Source: Streptomyces albospinus (GTDB taxonomy: Bacteria > Actinomycetota > Actinomycetes > Streptomycetales > Streptomycetaceae). From it: a stretch of 64,000 bases of DNA. Under the pieces are notes generated by a model. The model saw only the letters and a list, made by a program, of their open reading frames with translations, had not been told where the DNA came from and searched no databases. Below are positions 1-8,124 of the stretch, piece by piece. The position numbers and the translations under genes were made by a program. How positions within the stretch are numbered: the first letter of the stretch is position 1; each line of letters begins with the position of its first letter. The stretch spans positions 104,229 to 168,228 of the forward strand of contig NZ_BMRP01000010.1 of assembly GCF_014648695.1 (NCBI RefSeq), in the 5' to 3' direction.

Positions 1-446
1 AAGCCCGCGGTGGCCTTGAGCATGTCCGGGTAGTCGAGCACGAGCGTGGTCGCCTCGTGCAGGACACCACCCCGCGCGGTGAGGGTGTAGCCCCAGATGA
101 TCAGCAGGGTGTGCGCCAGCACCAGCGAAACGGTGTAGCGCCCGCCCATGGCGTGCCAGCGCGCGAGGCGGTCGGTGCCCAGGGTGTGGTCGAGCAGCGG
201 CACGCGGGCCATCAGCGCGACGAGCACCGCGCAGGCGTAGCCGGCCAGCAGTCCGGTGATCCGGCCGGCGCCGGTGAACCAGCCCGCCGGACCCACCACG
301 GACGCCGTGCCGGTCCACCACAGGGCCAGGACGCCGACGGCCCCCGCCCAGATGACGCCCTGGGCCAGCAGCGGGGCCGGGGACGGCAGCCGGCGCGGCG
401 GGGCGCTGCCGGGGGCGTCGCGGCGGGTGTGCGAGACGGTGCTCAT
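1..446 (-). CDS. Ferric reductase-like transmembrane oxidoreductase, N-terminal part (cut by window start)
   Basis: The reading frame starts at an ATG complementary to 444-446 and runs off the window, giving about 148 residues. After a Pro/Arg-rich N-terminus there are three to four hydrophobic segments. A helix carrying the stretch RWHAMGGRY and then LAHTLLIIWGY has the spaced histidines expected of haem ligands in ferric-reductase-like membrane domains. Full-length relatives add FAD- and NAD-binding domains on the cytoplasmic side and move electrons across the membrane; those would lie outside the window. It is divergent from the two-component system at 592, which may control it. Family assignment is fairly sure, substrate unknown. 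Confidence 0.72.
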   Translation of the reverse strand, partial: MSTVSHTRRDAPGSAPPRRLPSPAPLLAQGVIWAGAVGVLALWWTGTASVVGPAGWFTGAGRITGLLAGYACAVLVALMARVPLLDHTLGTDRLARWHAMGGRYTVSLVLAHTLLIIWGYTLTARGGVLHEATTLVLDYPDMLKATAG

Positions 447-487
447 GGGACCTCCCTTCCGTGGTCCGCGTCAGCGTCGCAGCGCAA

Positions 488-505
488 CCTCTGAAGATCC
501 TCTGA
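488..505. promoter_or_regulatory. Direct repeat, candidate OmpR-type regulator site
   Basis: The heptamer CCTCTGA occurs at 488-494 and 499-505, an 11-bp period matching one helical turn, inside the 145-bp divergent spacer between the ferric-reductase-like gene and the response regulator. OmpR-family regulators usually bind direct repeats with 10-11 bp spacing, so this is a plausible autoregulatory site. This is inference only. Confidence 0.35.
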
Positions 506-591
506 GCGGCGGCCCCGCCGTGCGATTCACAGGAAACTGAGAGCCGGCTCATAGCCGCGCACGCCCCCGGGGGAGGGATGCTGGAGGCACC

Positions 592-1326
592 ATGCACACG
601 CACCGCACCCCTTCCCCGCTGCACAGCGCCGACGGCTCGCCCCTGCGCGTTCTCGTGATCGACGACGAACCGGACGTCACCGAGGTGCTCTCCGGCGCCC
701 TGGGGGGCGAGGGCTGGGAGGTCCGCAGCGCGGCCGACGGCGCCTCCGCGCTCGCGGCGGCCGGCACCTTCCGCCCGCACGCCGTCGTCCTGGACTGGAT
801 GCTGCCCGACATCGACGGTCTCCAGGTACTCCACCTCCTGCGCAAGGAACTGAAGACGGTCTGTGTTCTCTTCCTCACCGCACGTGACGCGGTGGAGGAC
901 CGGATCGCCGGGATCACCGCGGGCGGCGACGACTATGTGACCAAACCGTTCAGCCTGGAAGAGGTGCTGGCACGGCTGCGCGGTCTGCTGCGCCGGGCCG
1001 GTATGGCACACGAGCCGGACGGCGACCAGCTGGTCGCCGGGGACCTCGTCATGGACGAGGAGGCCAGGGAGGTCGTCCGCGGCGGCGAACTGATCGAGCT
1101 GTCCCGCACCGAGTTCGAGCTGCTGCGGTTCCTGATGCGCAATCCCCGGCGGGTGCTGTCCAAGGCGCAGATCCTCGACCGGGTCTGGTCCTACGACTTC
1201 GGCGGCCGGGCACACGTCGTCGAGCTCTACATCAGCTATCTGCGCAAGAAGATCGACGCCGGCCGGACCCCGATGATCCACACGGTCCGCGGCGTCGGAT
1301 ATGTCCTCAAGCCGGAGCCCGCGTGA
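592..1326 (+). CDS. OmpR/PhoB-family response regulator
   Basis: 244 residues. The receiver domain spans about 18-130, with the acidic pair in VIDDEPDV, phosphoacceptor Asp68 in VVLDWMLPD, and the conserved Lys in VTKPFSLEE. A winged-helix DNA-binding domain fills about 145-240 (ELSRTEFELLRFLM, then RAHVVELYISYLRKKI and a VRGVGY end). A GGAGG lies just before the ATG. The stop overlaps the start of the histidine kinase by 4 bp (GTGA), so the two are translationally coupled. It is cytoplasmic and probably regulates itself and the divergent ferric-reductase-like gene. Confidence 0.93.
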   Translation: MHTHRTPSPLHSADGSPLRVLVIDDEPDVTEVLSGALGGEGWEVRSAADGASALAAAGTFRPHAVVLDWMLPDIDGLQVLHLLRKELKTVCVLFLTARDAVEDRIAGITAGGDDYVTKPFSLEEVLARLRGLLRRAGMAHEPDGDQLVAGDLVMDEEAREVVRGGELIELSRTEFELLRFLMRNPRRVLSKAQILDRVWSYDFGGRAHVVELYISYLRKKIDAGRTPMIHTVRGVGYVLKPEPA

Positions 1327-2771
1327 TCCGGCTCGTCCCCCGCACCCTGCGCAGCCAGCTCACCGCCGGACTGGTCGCGCTCCTGGCGCTGGCCTGCCTG
1401 GCGGTCGGTGTCACCACGGTCGTCGCGCTCGAAGGGTTCCTGGTAAGCCGCCTGGACCAGCAGCTCTCCGCCTCCGCAGGCCGGTTCGCGGCCAGCCTGG
1501 AACACGAGGCCCGGCCGGACGCCGACAACCAGCCGGACACCCGCGGCCAGGCCGAGGGCACCTTCGGCGCTCGGCTGCTGCGTGACACACCGACCCAGGC
1601 GGCCGTCGTACGGGACCGCACGGATGCCGCGGTGCCGCTCTCCGCCGACGACCGCCGGGCCCTGACCGCCCTCCCGGCCGACGGCTCCGGACGCAGCATC
1701 CGGCTGTCCACATTGGGGCGTTACCGCGTCAACGCGGTCGAGGGGGACGACGGCGACGTGCTGATCACGGGTCTGCCGCTCCGCCCGGTCGAGGAGACGG
1801 TGCACCAGCTGGAGGCGGTCGAGGCGGCGGTCTTCGGCGGGGCCCTCGTGGTGACCGGAGTCCTGGGCGCCCTGTGGGTGCGGCTGTCGCTGCGTCCGCT
1901 GCGCCGTGTCACGACCACTGCCGCGAGCGTGGCCGAACTGCCGCTGGCCAGCGGCGAGGTGGCGATGCCGGATCCCGTGCCGGTGGCCGACCCGCACACC
2001 GAGGTCGGGCAGGTCGGCACCTCCCTCAACCGGATGCTCGGTCACGTCGGCAACGCCCTGGAGCGTCGGCAGGCGAGCGAGGAACGGCTGCGGCACTTCG
2101 CCGCCGACGCCAGCCACGAGCTGCGGACCCCGGTGGCCAACGTCCGCGGCCATGCGGAACTCGCCCTCCGGCACAACGGGCCGGTCCCCGGCGAGGTCCG
2201 GCGCTCCCTGGAGCGGATCCAGGCGGAGTCGGAGCGGATGAGCCGCCTCGTGGACGATCTGCTGCTGCTCGCCCGCCTCGACGCCGGCCGCGCCCTGGAG
2301 CGCGAGCCGGTGGATCTGACGCGTCTCGTGCTCGATGCGGCCGACGATGCGCGGGCGGCCGGTCCAGGCCACCGGTGGCTGCTCGACCTCCCCGAGACGG
2401 CGGTGACTCTGGCGGGGGACGACCACCGCCTGTACCAGGTCGTCGGCAATCTCCTCGCCAACGCCCGTATGCACACCCCTCCGGGGACCGCCGTGACGGT
2501 GCGGCTGGCCACCGGCACCCAGGGAACCCGGCTGACGGTGGTCGACGACGGCCCCGGTGTACCCGAGGAGGTCCGGCACGAGATCTTCGGCCGCTTCGTG
2601 CGGGTCGACCACAGCCGCTCACGGTCGGCGGGTGGCACCGGACTGGGGCTGGCCATCGTCGACGCCGTGGTCACCGCGCACGGTGGACGGGTCGTGATGC
2701 ACAGCCGCCCCGGGCACACCGAATTCACCGTGACCTTCCCCCGGGCGCCGATCGGATCCGAGGGCCGCTGA
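1323..2771 (+). CDS. Two-component sensor histidine kinase
   Basis: 482 residues, GTG start overlapping the regulator stop. One transmembrane helix lies at about 14-37, an extracytoplasmic sensor region follows to about 160, then a second helix near 168-187 and a HAMP linker. The H-box ADASHELRTPVANV carries the phosphorylated His265. The N-box (VVGNLLANARMH), G1 (VVDDGPGVP), F (FGRFVRVD) and G2 (GGTGLGLAIV) boxes are intact. It belongs to the EnvZ/TcrY-like class and phosphorylates the upstream regulator. The sensor domain gives no hint of the stimulus; the neighbouring redox gene suggests metal or redox stress, which is inference. Confidence 0.93.
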   Translation: MIRLVPRTLRSQLTAGLVALLALACLAVGVTTVVALEGFLVSRLDQQLSASAGRFAASLEHEARPDADNQPDTRGQAEGTFGARLLRDTPTQAAVVRDRTDAAVPLSADDRRALTALPADGSGRSIRLSTLGRYRVNAVEGDDGDVLITGLPLRPVEETVHQLEAVEAAVFGGALVVTGVLGALWVRLSLRPLRRVTTTAASVAELPLASGEVAMPDPVPVADPHTEVGQVGTSLNRMLGHVGNALERRQASEERLRHFAADASHELRTPVANVRGHAELALRHNGPVPGEVRRSLERIQAESERMSRLVDDLLLLARLDAGRALEREPVDLTRLVLDAADDARAAGPGHRWLLDLPETAVTLAGDDHRLYQVVGNLLANARMHTPPGTAVTVRLATGTQGTRLTVVDDGPGVPEEVRHEIFGRFVRVDHSRSRSAGGTGLGLAIVDAVVTAHGGRVVMHSRPGHTEFTVTFPRAPIGSEGR

Positions 2772-3017
2772 CTCCCTTCCCCTGGGCCCCGCCGCCATTG
2801 AGGCCAATACGGCACATATCATGACGGTGCGAACGAAGTGCGGATGTGCGTCCTTCCCACGACCGAGGAGCCGTCGGCCCGGCCCGGACCGACGGCCGAG
2901 CACGACTGACCGCCCGCCGGACCACCAGTGGCTCCGCAGCGGGCCACCGGGCTCTGCCTGTGGGCATCCGGACGCGACAGGCTCGTACGCACGGAACTCG
3001 AGAAGGGACTGGACCGC

Positions 3018-3632
3018 ATGCGGCATCGCAGCGTCGCCGATCTGATGACCCCCAACGCCGTCGTCGCCCAGCGGGGCACCCCGTTCCGGGAGATCGCGCA
3101 TCTCCTCCACGAGTACGACATCAGCGCGGTTCCGGTCATCGATGAGGACGAGCGGCCCGTGGGAGTCGTCTCCGAGGCCGATCTGCTGCGCCGGCCGTCC
3201 GACGAGCGGGGCCGCACCACGGCCGGTGCGATCATGACGAGCCCTGCCGTGGTGGCGCGGCCCGAGTGGAGCGCCGTGCGCGCGGCCAGAACGATGGAGG
3301 AGAAGCGGGTCAAGCGGCTACCGGTGGTCGACGACTCCGGCCGGCTCATCGGAGTGATCAGCCGCCGCGACCTCGTGCAGCTGTTCCTGCGGCGGGACCG
3401 CGCGATCCAGGAAGAGATCCTGGAGGACGTACTGACCCGCACCTTGGGCGTCGCGCCCTCCGCCGTCACGGTGGACGTCGCCGACGGCACGGTGACGCTC
3501 AGCGGCACCTTGGAACGCAGGAGCCTCGTGCCCGTCGCTGTGCGCCTGTGCGAAAGCGTCGACGGTGTGGTCGAGGTGATCGACCGGCTGGATGCCGTGG
3601 AGGACGACCTGGCCGAACGCGGCGGCCGGTGA
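3018..3632 (+). CDS. CBS-pair and BON domain protein
   Basis: 204 residues from the ATG at 3018, chosen because GAGAAGGGA precedes it at good spacing; the frame is open further upstream but there lacks coding character. The first CBS motif is about 7-58 (SVADLMTPNAVVA, then VGVVSEADLL), the second about 73-123 (AGAIMTSPAVVA, then LIGVISRRDLV). A BON domain covers about 130-195 (TLGVAPSAVTVDVADGTVTL). CBS pairs bind adenine nucleotides; BON domains contact membranes or phospholipids. Such proteins are common in the dormancy/hypoxia islands of actinomycetes, and PPK2 and decayed CBS genes next door fit that context. Confidence 0.9.
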   Translation: MRHRSVADLMTPNAVVAQRGTPFREIAHLLHEYDISAVPVIDEDERPVGVVSEADLLRRPSDERGRTTAGAIMTSPAVVARPEWSAVRAARTMEEKRVKRLPVVDDSGRLIGVISRRDLVQLFLRRDRAIQEEILEDVLTRTLGVAPSAVTVDVADGTVTLSGTLERRSLVPVAVRLCESVDGVVEVIDRLDAVEDDLAERGGR

Positions 3633-3972
3633 GCTGCGGAGCCTCCGCGAGCGCCTCGCGAGCGCCCTGGCCGAACCCCGGAGGTCGTCTCTGTTCCTGT
3701 CAGCCGGCCGGGAGTTGTGCTCCGTCGGCGCAGCCCGCCACTGTTCGTACGTGTGGTGGACGGCACCCAGCAGCGCGGCTGCCGCAGCCGCACCGAACCC
3801 GTCGGTCACAACACCGCGCAGACCACATGGGCGGCTTGCGCCATCTTTTCGCCGCCGCTCACTCCTCTCCCCAACACCCCGGCCACGCCGCGCCGTTGCC
3901 GGGTAGCCGCCCGTGCGCTGCCGTCGCAGAGAGGTGAGTGGCCCTCAGGCGGTCGATCCTCCAGGTCCGGTG
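3633..3972. other. Intergenic region without recognisable gene
   Basis: 340 bp between the convergent CBS-BON and PPK2 genes. I see no family-like reading frame on either strand and no strong hairpin. Confidence 0.5.
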
Positions 3973-4800
3973 TCACTTCTCCAGATCGGCTGAGTGATCG
4001 GGAACGTAGGTCTGTAGATCGCGTGGGGGTCGCCGGTAGCCCGTGCCCGGTGGTCGGGGCGGCACTTCCAGTACCGGCGGCGGGACTTCGTGGTACGGCA
4101 CCGTCGACAGCAGGTGGGCGATCATGTTCAGTCGGGCGCGGCGCTTGTCGTCGCTCTCGACGACGTACCACGGTGCCTCCGGGATGTCGGTGTGGACGAA
4201 CATGTCGTCCTTGGCTCGTGAGTACTCCTCCCAGCGGGTCAGTGATTCAAGGTCGATCCGGGAGAGTTTCCAGCGCCGCGTCGGATCGTCCAGGCGCTGT
4301 CGGAAGCGCTGTTCCTGCGCCTCGTCGCTGACCGAGAACCAGTATTTGCGCAGGAGGATTCCGTCCTCGACCAGCATGCGCTCGAATACCGGGCACTGGT
4401 GGAGGAAGCGCTGGTACTCGGTGGGTGTGCAGAAGCCCATGACCCGCTCGACGCCGGCCCGGTTGTACCAGCTGCGGTCGAACAGGACGATCTCGCCGGC
4501 CGCGGGAAGGTGCTCGGTGTAGCGCTGGAAGTACCACTGGGTGCGTTCGCGCTCGGTGGGCCGGGGCAGTGCGACGATGCGGGCCACGCGGGGGTTGAGG
4601 TAGGCGGTGACGCGCTTGATGGTGCTGCCCTTGCCGGCCGCGTCGCGTCCCTCGAAGACCACAACGAGCCGCGTCCCCTCCGTGCGCACCCATTCCTGGA
4701 GTTTCACCAGTTCCGTCTGGAGCCGGTAGAGCTCCCGTTCGTACCGTGCCTTCGGCAGCTTGCCGGGTGCCCGGCTCCTGCTCTCCCGCTCGTCCGCCAT
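3973..4800 (-). CDS. ppk2: Polyphosphate kinase 2 family protein
   Basis: 275 residues from the ATG at 4800; the frame is open upstream but the family begins near this Met. The Walker A motif GRDAAGKGST is at 51-60, and the Walker B/lid region reads VLFDRSWYNRAGVERVMGF, followed by YWFSVSDEAQEQRFRQR, all diagnostic of single-domain PPK2. These cytosolic enzymes transfer phosphate between polyphosphate and nucleoside diphosphates. Length matches the family. It stands alone, convergent with the CBS-BON gene; its link to the surrounding stress-island remnants is inference. The gene appears intact. Confidence 0.92.
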   Translation of the reverse strand: MADERESRSRAPGKLPKARYERELYRLQTELVKLQEWVRTEGTRLVVVFEGRDAAGKGSTIKRVTAYLNPRVARIVALPRPTERERTQWYFQRYTEHLPAAGEIVLFDRSWYNRAGVERVMGFCTPTEYQRFLHQCPVFERMLVEDGILLRKYWFSVSDEAQEQRFRQRLDDPTRRWKLSRIDLESLTRWEEYSRAKDDMFVHTDIPEAPWYVVESDDKRRARLNMIAHLLSTVPYHEVPPPVLEVPPRPPGTGYRRPPRDLQTYVPDHSADLEK

Positions 4801-5019
4801 GCGACGACGGTACGAAGGTTCGCGGCGGTGCGGGCGGATGCGGGGGCCGAATGGGGGGATGCCGGAGCGTTGAGGTCCCCTCGGACCGGGCAGGGGCCGG
4901 ACGGCCCTTTCGGGTCGGTGTGATGCGTCGTCGCAGGCCGGGAGTGCTGCCGGACCGTGCTCGTTGAAGGGCGACACCACGACCGCGCGGTGCGTGGCCG
5001 CCTCCGAGGAGGCGCCACC

Positions 5020-5175
5020 ATGCCGGACACGCCGCACAGCGTCGGCGATGGCATGCCCCGGCCCGTGGCCGGGCGGCGGGAGGTGGGGCCGGACGGCCCC
5101 TGCCAGGTGCGGGCGGACAACAGCACCCTGAGGGTGCCGCAGCAGCTCCGAGCGAGCGCTGTCGCAGGGAGGAGG
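5020..5175 (+). pseudogene. Decayed CBS-domain gene, N-terminal scrap
   Basis: An ATG at 5020 preceded by GAGGAGGCGCC begins a frame reading MPDTPHSVGDGMPRPV. This parallels the start of the next fragment (HGPHTVSDGMGKTVVAVG) and the usual start of actinobacterial CBS-pair proteins (HxVxDVMTxxV). Homology is lost within 20 residues. It looks like one of two tandem paralogues that have both decayed. Confidence 0.4.
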
Positions 5176-5179
5176 CGCC

Positions 5180-5337
5180 GTGGTGCACGGCCCGCACACC
5201 GTGAGCGACGGGATGGGCAAGACGGTCGTCGCCGTCGGTCAGGAGGCCGCTTCGAGGAGATCGTCGAAACCACGGCGGAACGTGCGGCGCCCGTCCGTCG
5301 CAGAGGCAGGACGATGCCAGAGGACATGGTGCGATGA
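5180..5337 (+). pseudogene. Decayed CBS-domain gene with frameshift
   Basis: GGGAGGAGGCGCC precedes a GTG at 5180. The frame reads a CBS-protein start (HGPHTVSDGMGKTVVAVG), then needs a one-base shift near 5250 to continue as FEEIVETTAERAAPV, which matches the expected continuation of such proteins. It then runs to a TGA at 5335-5337 overlapping the ATG of the next gene. Both CBS domains beyond the first helix are gone. Ribosomes terminating here could still feed the downstream start. Confidence 0.6.
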
Positions 5338-6749
5338 CAGAAACGACGTCCGTCCGCAATGCGGTGTGCGCACTGCTCGCCGACGGAACCACCGTCCGGC
5401 TGCGCCCGGCGTGCCCGGAGGACCGCGCGCAGGCGCTGCGGTTCTACGACGAGATGTCGGCGGACAGCCTGCGCAACCGGTTCTTCATGGTGAGCCGCCG
5501 CTCCGGAGAACGGGCCGCCGACCGGCTCTGCGCGCCCGGTGCTCCCGGGCACCGCACCTTGGCCGCCTTCCAGGGCGACCGGCTGGTCGGTGTCGCCGAG
5601 TACGAGACCGGTGACGACCCGGCCACCGCGGAGATCGCCCTGGCGGTCGCCGACGACTTCCACCACCGCGGCGTGGGCACCCTGCTGCTGGAACACCTCG
5701 TGCACACCGCCCGCGAGAACGGCGTCGTCGCCTTCACCGCCGATGCGCTCGCGGACAACCACCTCATCCACCGCGTCCTGGCCGATCTCGGGCTGCACAT
5801 CACCCGCCGGTACGACGGCACCACGGTCCACGGCGTCATCTCCCTCGAACCGGATGAGAACTACCTCGCCGCCATGGACCTCCGGGGGCGCACCGCCGGT
5901 ACCGCGAGTCTGGGCCCGCTGCTGCGGCCCCGTTCCGTCGCGGTCATCGGAGCCGGGACCAGACCCGGGTTGGTGGGGCGGGCCATCCTGCACAACCTGC
6001 GCGGCGGCCACTTCCGGGGGCTCCTCCACGCGGTCGATCCGCACGACCGTGCCATCCTGCACGTCCCCGCCTTCGCGTCCGTCAGCGACCTGCCCGCCCC
6101 TCCGGACCTCGCCGTCATCGCCGTACCGGCAGCGGACGTCCCCGGCGTCGCGGAAGAGTGCGGCCGGGCCGGCGTGAAGGCGCTGGTGGTGGTGGCCGCC
6201 GGCCTCGACGCAGACCTGACCGCGGAGTTGACGGCGGTCTGCCGCCGATGGGGCATGCGGATGGCCGGACCGAACTGCCTGGGCATCGCCGACACGGAAC
6301 CGGATGTCCGACTCGATGCGACCTTCGCCGTCGGCCGGCCGCTGCCCGGCACCGCCGGTGTCGCCGTGCAGTCCGGGGGCGTCGGTGTCGCGCTCCTCGA
6401 CGGGCTCTCCCGCCTGGGCATCGGCGTCTCCAGCGGCGGTAGTGGACGCCGACGACACAGCGACCGGGGTGGTCCCGGCGACGGATCCGGCACGTGCGCG
6501 GCGGACGGCCGACACCTGTCAGGACCGTCGTGGGGAGGCCGTGATGGCCGCCAGGTCCGTACCCCGCGCACGGAGTTTGACGCCCGGCTGGAGAGGGAGC
6601 CTTATGCCCGACCGATCGGACCCGCCCTCTGGCCGATACCGGTGACCGGGCGGCGGGTGACCTCGTTTCCGCCTACCGCACATGGCGCTGTCGGGCCGTT
6701 CGGTACCGGAACCCGCCCCCGCCGGTCGCTGATCGTGTTCACGCGGTAG
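5334..6749 (+). pseudogene. Truncated GNAT / CoA-binding (Pat- and acyl-CoA-synthetase-like) protein
   Basis: The intact part begins at ATG 5334. Residues about 15-170 form a GNAT acetyltransferase domain (VRLRPACPEDRAQALRFY; FHHRGVGTLLLEHLV as the acetyl-CoA loop). Residues about 185-280 are a CoA-binding Rossmann domain (RSVAVIGAGTRPGLVGRAIL), followed by the start of a succinyl-CoA-ligase-like domain (MAGPNCLGIAD; VQSGGVGVALLDGLSRLGIGVS). Relatives continue for several hundred residues to an ATP-grasp domain. Here homology stops near 6432 and the frame runs on into unrelated sequence to 6749, while another frame shows coding-like composition. This indicates a deletion fusing two genes. The shortened protein could still acetylate, but probably is not functional. 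Confidence 0.75.
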
Positions 6750-6906
6750 CGAAACGTATTGAAGGAGAGGTCGGATGCGACCGGTCGGAAAGGGGGAGGG
6801 CGCCGCACGGCACAGGCGTCGCTCTTCCCGAGCAGGACACGGCCGAATGGGTGACGATGGAGATGTCCTGATCTGACCGTGCTGTGCCATGAAAGAGGTG
6901 GGCGGC

Positions 6907-7596
6907 ATGACATTCCCCTCCGAATCCTCGGGCAACGGCCCGCCACGTGAGACCCAGGCCCAGGGCGCATCCCCGGCGAGCGAAGCCATGGGCGCCATGG
7001 CGAACTTCGGCTGGCAGGCCCTGATCACCATCGGTCTGGCATCGATCGCTCTGGGCGTGGTCGTCCTTTCGTGGCCGAAGGAAACGCTGCGCGTCGTCGG
7101 CGTGGCCTTCGGCGTCTACCTGTTGGTCAGCGGCGTCTTCCAGCTGGCCGCGGCGTTCGGCGCTCACGTTCCTGGGCATCTGCGGGCACTGCACTTCATC
7201 ACGGGCGGGCTCTGCGTGCTGCTCGGGCTCATCAGTTTCCGGGGCACCCTGCAATCGATCCTGCTGCTCGCCCTCTGGATCGGCTTCGGCTGGCTGTTGC
7301 GCGGCATCATGATGACGTCGGCCGCAGGTGCGTCGCCCGGCGCGCCCGCTCGTGGTTGGCAGATGTTCCTGGGAATCATCACGGTTCTTGCAGGCATCGT
7401 GATGATCGTCGCGCCGTTCGGTTCGATCGCCGTGCTCGCCCTCGTAACGGGCATCATGGCCATCGTTCTGGGCGCGGTGGAGGTGTTCCACGCCATCCAG
7501 CTGCGTGTTGAGGCAGGCCGCCTCACTCCGGGCGCTCCGCCGACCACCAAGCATCGTCGGTCCCTGTTCCACGTACACCTTCGCCCGCAGCACTGA
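6907..7596 (+). CDS. DUF308 / HdeD-family membrane protein
   Basis: 229 residues from the ATG at 6907, preferred over the ATG at 6889 because AAAGAGGTGG lies 5-10 bp before it. About 35 polar residues are followed by six hydrophobic helices (for example ALITIGLASIALGVVVLSWP, LRVVGVAFGVYLLVSGVFQ and MFLGIITVLAGIVMIVAPFG), the layout of HdeD/DUF308 proteins. E. coli HdeD is linked to acid resistance; actinobacterial members are uncharacterised and common in stress islands. It is the last intact gene of the 3-7.6 kb island. Confidence 0.88.
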   Translation: MTFPSESSGNGPPRETQAQGASPASEAMGAMANFGWQALITIGLASIALGVVVLSWPKETLRVVGVAFGVYLLVSGVFQLAAAFGAHVPGHLRALHFITGGLCVLLGLISFRGTLQSILLLALWIGFGWLLRGIMMTSAAGASPGAPARGWQMFLGIITVLAGIVMIVAPFGSIAVLALVTGIMAIVLGAVEVFHAIQLRVEAGRLTPGAPPTTKHRRSLFHVHLRPQH

Positions 7597-7680
7597 CCGC
7601 CCGATCGGCGCAGATCGCCAAACACGGGTTTCGCGAGTTCGGGATAAGCCGGCCGCCGAGCCCCGCGTGCCGACCGGGCC

Positions 7681-7770
7681 CGAGCCGCTGGCCCTGGACG
7701 CCATCGACAACGCCCTGCTGACCGAACTCGCCGCCGACGGGCGGATGTCGATGGCCGGGCCGGTCACCAA
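7681..7770 (+). pseudogene. AsnC/Lrp-family regulator, HTH fragment
   Basis: The translation LALDAIDNALLTELAADGRM, continuing SM, matches the first helix of an AsnC-type helix-turn-helix (LDxIDxxLLxxLxxDGR). Nothing of the recognition helix or effector domain follows. A coding-like stretch in another frame (near 7790-7860, GFVVNGLSRDAADLDRYLDE) suggests a second decayed gene joined to it. Confidence 0.6.
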
Positions 7771-7860
7771 CACCGGGCGCAGCCACGAACGGCCCCGCCG
7801 GCTTCGTAGTCAACGGCCTCTCCCGCGACGCGGCCGACCTCGACCGCTACCTTGACGAGC

Positions 7861-7932
7861 GCCCTGAGCACCCTGAGCGCCCTGAGTGCTCTGAGCATGC
7901 CCACCCTGCCCACCTTGCCCATCGAGCCCATC
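7861..7932. repeat. 9-bp imperfect tandem repeat (8 units)
   Basis: Eight consecutive 9-mers: four of the type gccctgagc drifting into four of the type ctgcccacc/gagcccatc. It lies in the decayed spacer before argG, and the period equals three codons. Confidence 0.75.
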
Positions 7933-8088
7933 GAAAACCGCCCCCGTCCTCCGCGATGTCGATCGCCTCACCGGCAGCTGACCGCGCCGGGCATCTCACC
8001 ATCGGCCCCGTTCCTTCGGCCTTCTCGTACCGGTCGCGAGGTCGAGGAGATCTTCTTCGGCGAGCGCGGACTGTGTGATACGAGACCC

Positions 8089-8124
8089 TTTGCATGATCA
8101 TGCGCAAGGGTGCATACTCTTCCT
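8089..8124 (+). promoter_or_regulatory. argG promoter overlapped by an ArgR-type box; probably leaderless
   Basis: A -35-like TTGCAT (8090-8095), a 17-bp spacer and a -10-like CATACT (8113-8118) would start transcription about 7 bp on, at 8125, the A of the argG ATG. No Shine-Dalgarno precedes the ATG, so a leaderless mRNA is likely. The region holds TGCATGATCATGCGCA and a second TGCATA half-site, resembling bacterial ARG boxes, so ArgR with arginine would block the polymerase directly. Confidence 0.6.

Noticed and set aside
2821..3017. 5' extension of the CBS-BON protein
   Set aside because: Sequence before ATG 3018 lacks CBS content and a Shine-Dalgarno; the ATG at 3018 has one.
4704..6515. 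603-residue minus-strand frame across the CBS/GNAT region
   Set aside because: No family features; it overlaps the start of PPK2 out of frame and the GNAT gene antisense.
6775..6876. 33-codon ORF after GAAGGAGAGG upstream of the DUF308 gene
   Set aside because: Good ribosome site, but the peptide is low-complexity and another frame looks more coding-like; probably a decayed gene start.
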